Notes under the pieces: model-generated
The model's database searches: none
What the model was told of the DNA's origin: nothing
What the model saw: only the letters and a program-made list of their open reading frames with translations
Position numbers and translations under genes: made by a program
Virus record (IMG/VR): IMGVR_UViG_3300042891_001411
Coordinates: 1-30,042 of that record
Source of the DNA: a virus
DNA length: 30,042 bases
Strand: one strand, 5' to 3'
Shown: positions 23,688-30,042 of the stretch, one piece after another
Numbering within the stretch: the first letter of the stretch is position 1
How the letters are laid out: each line of letters opens with the position of its first letter

Positions 23688-26600
23688 TTATTGAACTGTC
23701 AAAACTCCGTTATTTCCTGTAGAGACAGATGTGTTGGTTATTACCGTACTTACTATTGGTAAACTTTTATCTGGATTTCCACAACTATCTACAGTATAGT
23801 TACTGGTTTGTTTTGATTTAACAAAATATCCATATTTAACACTATCATTAGCAATTACCTTAAATAAATCCCAACGAATCGGATTGTGTCTAGTTCCCAA
23901 AAAGTTTTGTGTCGATCCACGAAATGGATTTCCTATCGTATATGAATACAAATCATACGTTTTCTTTGGTGTAACAACTAGTTTATTTAAAATTTTAGTA
24001 TAAGACACGACAGAATTATTGGTTCCATATTCCGATACAGATGAACTAAATGGAATCATCCAAGTAAAATGTGGTACAGATTCAGATACATCATTACTTC
24101 TATAGGTAGCGTCAAATGATCCGCTAATAACATTAGTATCAAAATACATAATACCATAATCAGTACCAGTGTATAATTCACTATTTACCCACAATTCTTC
24201 ATAAGATGTCACATCGTTAATATAAGAATATCCTCCTTGAAAATTCTGAAAATTATTATTGAGGATTAACGAACCAGTCTGTGGGAATATTAAGATTGGT
24301 TTCTTATCCACAAACTGTTGATAAGAACTTGAATTTTCTGTTTGGATTTGATCATTTCTGTATACAGTAATATTTGCAGCCGAACACGAATTTATCAAAT
24401 GAGTCAATTCAAATGACTCTTCGTTAATAGAAACTTCAATTGGTTTAGATGGAAATTTAATTCTCTCCAAAATTGTTGGTTCAATTAAAATACCCGACAA
24501 CAAAATATTACGAGCAGCAATAACATTACGAATTGATTCAAAAATACTTGAATCAAAATACAATTTATAAATACTCGTAAATTCTTGATAAAGAATACGT
24601 CCACTGTATGTTGGTGATCCAGAAGAATAATACGCTGCACGCATGTCTTCAAGAAGTGAGTAACTTGACGAAAACTCTTGACGTGGGTCTCCCAACTCAC
24701 TCAATACATTTGTATCGCCAAAATATCTTAAAATCTCTTCGTTCTTACTAGATACCGGAGACATAAACACACCAATTAAAGGAGAATCAGTATCATTGTC
24801 AAACGATGTGCTCTTATCAAACGGAGTTAAAGCAGATAAATTTTGATGATTTTTAATTGAAATCTTATTGTTCCATAACAGATTTGGACCATAGCCAGAT
24901 AATCTATATGATTGATTAACATTATATTGAATAAAGTTATAAGGAAATGCAGATGATGATTCTCCTAAACATATATTTGCGTATGGATACAATGAACTGG
25001 TTGGGTAATTTCCAGAATACATTGATCGAATAACTAATGTGTCATCATATAAATCCGGATTATTTTCCAAAGAACTATATGTTGTATCCGAACTAACATC
25101 TTTACTTGGAATATTATATAGATAACATGTTAATGTTCCAGTGATTGATTCATATTGATACGTTTGAAGTGACGTACTTAACGATCTAGGATAATTGTAA
25201 GCTAAACGTAAATATAAATTGTTTCTAATATCGTTATAATTTGATTCATAATACGAATCGAAGTTATTTGCATGTTCCTTAAAGTTATTGTCAGTTATAG
25301 GAACCGTCCACAAATTCAATTTATCAATCGATCCGCTAAATTGTGTAGAACCCAATTTTAAAAACGGTAATGTTCCATCGGTAAATGATACGTTCTGATC
25401 ATATTCAAATATATCAGATGTAATTGAACGCAACCTATTATCACCTTCTTCATTGATTTCAACAAATAAATCATATTTCGTTGGTATTTCATTGACATCC
25501 AATGAACCAGTATACAACGATGATGGATCGTTTTTACGAACCATAACACTATAAACATTTCCATCAAATATTGGCAATAAGTCAGAAGAAAGTTCAGAGT
25601 CACCAATTTTAAATATAATTTTACCATTATTACTTAACGACTCTTTATAGGCATAAATTCTATAATCATACTGTGAGGATGAGTCTGGAAACTTTCTTAA
25701 TAAATCAATTTGACTTTGTTGAGCATAAGTCTTGCTGTAATTGTTACTAAATGCAAACTTAAATTCAACTGTTTGCACCGAACTTGTATACGGTGTTAAA
25801 ACATATGACTGAGTTGACATATTCAACAAATAAGAGTGTTTATCGAATGTGTACAATGATTGTGATACGTCTGAATATGCACCAAATTCACGAACGTTAA
25901 TAATATTTGTTGGCACTCCATAACACGCCAACAACAATTTAACGCCCTCAACTGTACCTTTAGCTTTCAATATCGCAGGTAAACTATTTAAAATTCTATT
26001 GTTAATGATATTTGTTTTATCAGAAACCGAAGCATAATTTGTTCCTGCAATATAGTTACTATCCAAGTTAACATCATTTACTGACGATTGCATTTTCCAT
26101 CCAAATGATGCCAACATACCATCCAAAATATTATTTGGAATGAAAGTATCCGTTCCCGTTACGTTATATGACAACATCGGGAATTTATCAATGTAAATAT
26201 AAATGTTATCAAAATGATGACCGATCATTGATAAGAAAATCAAAAAGTCATCGTTATGTGAATCTGATAACAAATAAGATGGTAAATTATTTATTAAACT
26301 GTCACGGTTATTTCTATCATATTCATCAGCCGCATCTTCATATGATTGTGGAAATCTATTTATATTGTTATATAAACTGTTAATCCACAAATAATATTCA
26401 TACCCGTCAAAAGACAATTTAATATCATTAATCTCCCGATTTAATGTTTCAATTTTTTGTACAGTGTACTGATCCGAATAAGGTGCAGCATTTAAAGATG
26501 ATATTGAAGCAAGTTTATTATTAATCGACGTTAACTTATTTTTATATATTATGATACGAGTTTTTGCAGATGAATACACTACAAAGTTTTCAAAGTTAGT

Positions 26601-27974
26601 ATAATCTACATCAATTGTCGAAAATCTTTGTTTTAAAATTAAATCAATATCCTCTGACTTTGATATATCTGACTCCGAGTAATTTACAGACAATGATGTC
26701 TTTTTATCATTGACCTTCAAATTAACATTTGCAGGTTTGATAGTAAAGGTGTTGTATTTTGACGTTGTTGTTAAAACAACATTTTGTACGATTGGAGCCA
26801 ACGATGTATTAGTAATCCAAAATGTACTGTTAATTCCTATCGTATTTGGCAACTGTTCTTGTAACTTTAACACCAATGTTCCGTCTGAAAATACTTTAAA
26901 TGACAAAATCTTAATCGTTAAATTTTGTCCAAAGTTAATTGAATTTTTTAACGGACCAATATACTTCTTATCATACTCAATCTTAATATCAGCCAAATAC
27001 TGTTGAATCTGTTGATTGAAAACTGCGTACAAATATGAATAACATGTTAATGTATCATTGTTATCAATATCATGTATGTTCTTCAGTCGTATCTTAATTG
27101 TTTCAGATACAATGGTATCTAAAATACGTGAATATTGATCATATGAATAACATTCAGCATAATTTTCATAGAGAAATGTTTTGATATAATCGGCAATACC
27201 AATAAATTTAATATCTTTTGATATACTGTTAGTTGCATTTGATGGAATAATGAAACCGTTATAAATCTCATTCATCAACTTGTATAACCCTTCACCACCA
27301 ACTACAGAATATGCTTTATCAAATGTACTTAAGATATCATCAGGAGTTACATTTACAAAGTTAAGCAAATATGTTTGTTTAAGATAATATTCAAAATATG
27401 GAATAATATCTCTTGCTTCAATCTTACCGCTTACATAACAATCATATTCACTTTTAAAATCGATCTTATCTTGATCATTGAAATTTTCTTTTTCAAGAAT
27501 CAATGATGTTTTTATTTCTTTTCGTGACGGAGAAATCTGTTTAATAACCAAACATTGTTTGTCATATGTACCCACAATGTTTGACAAAAAGTTGTATACA
27601 ACTCGATAACTACCATTTTGAATTCCATATATTGCCAAATCCAAACGAGGATTCAATAAAATTTTTGCATTTTCATACAATGTAAACGTAGGAATAAATT
27701 CATTATACGTTACCGAAATTGTATTATTTTTAATATCCTGATATTCAACGTTACGTGATTGATAAGTATCATCTTGGTATACAGGTTGCCACAAGTTAAG
27801 ATTTTCTTGAGAATCAAATACTGACAATTCAATATAATCATCAATTTGTGATCCATAAAACCTTTCTGGTGACGGTGGAACCTTCTTCATCAAAGAAGAA
27901 ATTTCAGCAGGAAAATAAGATGAACTATTTACCTGATCTACATAATCAGTTGTAGTTGGAAAAGGATATGCCAT
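23688..27974 (-). CDS. Giant baseplate/tail protein with P2-gpI-like and LamG-like regions
   Basis: A 1428-aa protein, the largest in the window. The N-terminal 650 residues are unassigned and contain helical stretches (NKLTSINNKLASISS). Residues about 655-695 (RILNSLPAILKAKGTVEGVK then LLLACYGVP) match the conserved core of P2 gpI-type tail proteins that build the baseplate wedge. Residues about 725-895 look like a concanavalin A/LamG sandwich: VQTVEFKFAFS, NGKIIFKIGDSEL, VYSVMVRKNDPS, and GSIDKLNLWTVPI as the last strand. The C-terminal 500 residues are Ser/Tyr/Asn-rich and beta-patterned. One chain thus seems to combine a baseplate assembly part with a glycan-binding-like part. Domain borders are approximate. 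Start context is CATATGGC with no Shine-Dalgarno sequence. Confidence 0.88.
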   Translation of the reverse strand: MAYPFPTTTDYVDQVNSSSYFPAEISSLMKKVPPSPERFYGSQIDDYIELSVFDSQENLNLWQPVYQDDTYQSRNVEYQDIKNNTISVTYNEFIPTFTLYENAKILLNPRLDLAIYGIQNGSYRVVYNFLSNIVGTYDKQCLVIKQISPSRKEIKTSLILEKENFNDQDKIDFKSEYDCYVSGKIEARDIIPYFEYYLKQTYLLNFVNVTPDDILSTFDKAYSVVGGEGLYKLMNEIYNGFIIPSNATNSISKDIKFIGIADYIKTFLYENYAECYSYDQYSRILDTIVSETIKIRLKNIHDIDNNDTLTCYSYLYAVFNQQIQQYLADIKIEYDKKYIGPLKNSINFGQNLTIKILSFKVFSDGTLVLKLQEQLPNTIGINSTFWITNTSLAPIVQNVVLTTTSKYNTFTIKPANVNLKVNDKKTSLSVNYSESDISKSEDIDLILKQRFSTIDVDYTNFENFVVYSSAKTRIIIYKNKLTSINNKLASISSLNAAPYSDQYTVQKIETLNREINDIKLSFDGYEYYLWINSLYNNINRFPQSYEDAADEYDRNNRDSLINNLPSYLLSDSHNDDFLIFLSMIGHHFDNIYIYIDKFPMLSYNVTGTDTFIPNNILDGMLASFGWKMQSSVNDVNLDSNYIAGTNYASVSDKTNIINNRILNSLPAILKAKGTVEGVKLLLACYGVPTNIINVREFGAYSDVSQSLYTFDKHSYLLNMSTQSYVLTPYTSSVQTVEFKFAFSNNYSKTYAQQSQIDLLRKFPDSSSQYDYRIYAYKESLSNNGKIIFKIGDSELSSDLLPIFDGNVYSVMVRKNDPSSLYTGSLDVNEIPTKYDLFVEINEEGDNRLRSITSDIFEYDQNVSFTDGTLPFLKLGSTQFSGSIDKLNLWTVPITDNNFKEHANNFDSYYESNYNDIRNNLYLRLAYNYPRSLSTSLQTYQYESITGTLTCYLYNIPSKDVSSDTTYSSLENNPDLYDDTLVIRSMYSGNYPTSSLYPYANICLGESSSAFPYNFIQYNVNQSYRLSGYGPNLLWNNKISIKNHQNLSALTPFDKSTSFDNDTDSPLIGVFMSPVSSKNEEILRYFGDTNVLSELGDPRQEFSSSYSLLEDMRAAYYSSGSPTYSGRILYQEFTSIYKLYFDSSIFESIRNVIAARNILLSGILIEPTILERIKFPSKPIEVSINEESFELTHLINSCSAANITVYRNDQIQTENSSSYQQFVDKKPILIFPQTGSLILNNNFQNFQGGYSYINDVTSYEELWVNSELYTGTDYGIMYFDTNVISGSFDATYRSNDVSESVPHFTWMIPFSSSVSEYGTNNSVVSYTKILNKLVVTPKKTYDLYSYTIGNPFRGSTQNFLGTRHNPIRWDLFKVIANDSVKYGYFVKSKQTSNYTVDSCGNPDKSLPIVSTVITNTSVSTGNNGVLTVQ

Positions 27975-27991
27975 ATGACTATGAATATATA

Positions 27992-29671
27992 TTACCGACT
28001 TAGATTGTTAATCTGTACATTTCCGGACGCCCCATAAGATTTATTTAATCCTCCTCCGATATTTAGAGATCCATCACGATTATTACCACCAACTAATTGA
28101 GTTGTTGATGATTTTGAACACTTCAATTGAAATACTTCAATATTATATGTACCTTCGCCACTTCTTCCATCCGCAATATCAATTATTGCGGTATAGTTAT
28201 TAGAAGAATTTGGTTGTTGGCTAATTTGTACAGATCCACGACCTGCCCACTTGATAGTCAAATTAGTATTATAGGATCCAATACCATTATTAGAAAATTC
28301 ACTAACAGTACGTGGTAATGTACCATGATATTGTTCATTAGAATATGTTACATTAGTTCCACGTAATGTAATGCGTAACGTATGATCAACATTACCTGTA
28401 AACTTAAATACACTCTTCGGATTAGTACAGTCTTCGGATGTATTTTGTATTGATTGGACACCACCGGAACATTCATTATAGTCTTTCTGATTATAAGCAT
28501 AACGACTCGTCCAAATAATACGACCGTCATATGAAATTAATGCGGCAACTGAATGTGGTCCTCCCCAGTTCTTATAAAACAATTCAACGGTCTTCCACCC
28601 TTCAGTTAACTGAATCGCTTTTGGATGATCGCCCTGATAGTTTTCCAACTGTGAGGCATATGGAGATTGAGCAGTAACACTTGTTAGATCAATATATTTT
28701 ACACCATCGATTGCCATGTATCCGGAATTATCTACAGAGTACTTTAATGTATACGTTCCAGTCGTTGGAATATACACTTGATATGTTAGTGTATCAGACG
28801 ATTCGACTTGGAAAGATTCCCCAACTTTTTCACTATACACACCATAACTATACATCATTGGACTCTTACCAACTCCGTATGATGGCCATACATTATCATA
28901 CTTACCAAATGGATAGTATTTTTCAACGCATGAAACCAACGACGGAACAACTTTTTGAACAGCAAGTTGATGTACAGGAACAGACATGACCACAGTCACA
29001 GGTTTAACATCTTGTATTAAACTCACAGGAGCAACTGGTTTTAGTGGAGGAGGAGTTGGATCAAAAAACTCTGTAGGTGGTGAAAATTGAATATCAGACT
29101 GACGTTCACATTGTTGTGGCGATGGTATCAATCCTTTTTGAGCACCAGTTAGTTCTGTTGATGTCGTCTCTGTAGAAGTAGATGTTGTTGATGTAACGTT
29201 AACTGTACCAGAACCCAATCCGGTAGATGATGCGTCCGATTGTACTGCTGCTGCAGATTTTAATGGCAAGTATGGAAATACTGTATTGAAATCGGATGAC
29301 AATTTTCCTTCACCCGCTTTAATACGAAGTCCAATAATAATATCTTTACTTGCAGAAATAAGAGCGTCTTTACCAGACGAATTGGCCATATTTGACAACT
29401 CAGATGTAAGACTATTGATTTGGGATTGAAGGGTTGTTTTTTCAGATTTCAAAGTAGATACGACGGCGTTTTCTTTAACGGGAATATCCTTGAACTCTTC
29501 AATATCAACCGTATAAATGTTTGATACCGAATTATTTTCATACACTTCACGTGTGAGTGTTACGGCCAAATACTTCTCAGTAGAATCAACTATAACTAAA
29601 TTGCCGTATTCATCAAACTGGTTAGTATATGAACCATCACGTTTAAATGTACTTTGTATATCTGTAATCAT
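27992..29671 (-). CDS. Tail protein with coiled coil and PA14-like carbohydrate-binding-type domain
   Basis: A 559-aa protein. A short beta domain (1-60) is followed by a coiled coil (69-95, LKSEKTTLQSQINSLTSELS), then a Ser/Thr-rich linker (145-175) and a Pro-rich segment (SPPTEFFDPTPPPLKPVAP, 197-215). Residues about 255-392 resemble a PA14-type beta sandwich: YQVYIPTTGTYTLKYSVDNS, YMAIDGVKYIDL, KAIQLTEGWKTVELFYKNWG and AALISYDGRIIWTS. The last 60 residues end in a Gly/Asn-rich tail. PA14-like domains bind glycans or mediate adhesion in several families, so a receptor-contact role is plausible. The start overlaps the preceding stop by 4 bp (ATGA), implying translational coupling. Confidence 0.85.
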   Translation of the reverse strand: MITDIQSTFKRDGSYTNQFDEYGNLVIVDSTEKYLAVTLTREVYENNSVSNIYTVDIEEFKDIPVKENAVVSTLKSEKTTLQSQINSLTSELSNMANSSGKDALISASKDIIIGLRIKAGEGKLSSDFNTVFPYLPLKSAAAVQSDASSTGLGSGTVNVTSTTSTSTETTSTELTGAQKGLIPSPQQCERQSDIQFSPPTEFFDPTPPPLKPVAPVSLIQDVKPVTVVMSVPVHQLAVQKVVPSLVSCVEKYYPFGKYDNVWPSYGVGKSPMMYSYGVYSEKVGESFQVESSDTLTYQVYIPTTGTYTLKYSVDNSGYMAIDGVKYIDLTSVTAQSPYASQLENYQGDHPKAIQLTEGWKTVELFYKNWGGPHSVAALISYDGRIIWTSRYAYNQKDYNECSGGVQSIQNTSEDCTNPKSVFKFTGNVDHTLRITLRGTNVTYSNEQYHGTLPRTVSEFSNNGIGSYNTNLTIKWAGRGSVQISQQPNSSNNYTAIIDIADGRSGEGTYNIEVFQLKCSKSSTTQLVGGNNRDGSLNIGGGLNKSYGASGNVQINNLSR

Positions 29672-30042
29672 CTTACTACTTTGAAATAAGTATTGTTATC
29701 AAACACTTCCACAGCGCCATTTACTTCGGTTTTAATCAAAATCTTAAAATATCTTTCCTGAGGCAATCCTGACATATCCAACATAAAGTAATTACCATTT
29801 GAATCACAACTCAACTTACTACCATCATCAAAGTCAATAATTACTTCTTCAGTTTCCGTGTCTTTGATTGAATAATAAGAATCGGTTGGTAAATATTTTG
29901 GAGTCAAATAAGATGTTTGTTGAGTAGATTTTGTAAAATTCTTCAATATAAAACGTTCTCTTGCAAATACGTTAATTCTAGCAACACTATCATTATTGTA
30001 TTGTTTTTTAACATTTTTTAATACGACAGTTAATTGAACATC
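29668..30042 (-). CDS. Tail-block protein, C-terminal fragment (N-terminus off window)
   Basis: The frame is open from the right edge to the stop at 29668 and gives 124 residues of a longer protein. No ATG lies in this stretch (29946 is a TTG codon, an unlikely start), so the true start is outside the window. The fragment contains NVFARERFILKNFTKS, SYYSIKDTETEEVIIDFDDG and QERYFKILIKTEVNGAVEVF, a beta-rich, Ig-like-looking end. I cannot assign a function. It overlaps the next gene by 4 bp, so it belongs to the same tail transcription unit. Confidence 0.85.
   Translation of the reverse strand, partial: DVQLTVVLKNVKKQYNNDSVARINVFARERFILKNFTKSTQQTSYLTPKYLPTDSYYSIKDTETEEVIIDFDDGSKLSCDSNGNYFMLDMSGLPQERYFKILIKTEVNGAVEVFDNNTYFKVVR

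Noticed and set aside
29944-29946. TTG at 29946 as the start of a complete 92-aa gene
   Set aside because: The frame stays open to the window edge, and a TTG start is unlikely here, so the gene is treated as N-terminally truncated by the window.

Overview
The window is a piece of the genome of a large, AT-rich, T4-superfamily myovirus (Caudoviricetes). The terminase large subunit, portal and prohead protease are recognisable by motif and lie in T4-like order. Every gene I can support is on the minus strand, so transcription runs from high to low coordinates. Coding is almost gapless (intergenic spaces of 1-70 nt, a few short overlaps). I see no tRNA, rRNA, CRISPR array, integrase or insertion sequence, and no gene-free stretch longer than about 75 nt. 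Shine-Dalgarno sequences are nearly absent and start codons sit in A/T-rich contexts. This would suit a Bacteroidota-type host, but host assignment is only an inference.

Layout in the direction of transcription (right to left). (1) 30042-18522 is a tail/baseplate/adhesin module: a partial protein cut by the window edge, a 559-aa protein with a coiled coil and a PA14-like domain, a 1428-aa giant with P2-gpI-like and LamG-like regions, a 210-aa conserved virion-type protein, a 418-aa and a 781-aa protein that share a C-terminal module, a 162-aa protein and a 93-aa protein. The 781-aa protein combines FG-GAP-like propeller repeats with a dockerin-like EF-hand pair. (2) 18504-13783 is a DNA-metabolism block set between structural genes: a RuvC-like resolvase, a DnaG/gp61-type primase, and a single-polypeptide fusion of an SbcD/Mre11 (gp47) nuclease to an SbcC/Rad50 (gp46) ATPase. 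(3) 13752-11015 holds a 652-aa-frame structural-type protein and a flavodoxin-fold oxidoreductase. (4) 10998-4116 is the packaging and head module: a zinc-ribbon/coiled-coil protein overlapping terL, terminase, portal, three head-region proteins and the gp21-like protease. It ends in a clear intrinsic terminator. (5) 4042-1 carries a freestanding homing endonuclease and then the N-terminal 785 codons of a large protein with hydrophobic segments and an 18-unit TTPGG repeat.

The most notable hypothesis is that this phage packages an enzyme in its head. The oxidoreductase starts with an 11-residue segment that looks like a T4 capsid-targeting sequence ending in a gp21-type (L/I)xE cleavage site, and the protease that would cut it is encoded nearby. 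A second protein, directly upstream of the protease, has a similar N-terminus. Other points of interest are a dockerin-like insertion in a tail protein, a recurrent TAYTTATA motif just upstream of many genes, and a hairpin that includes part of a start codon.
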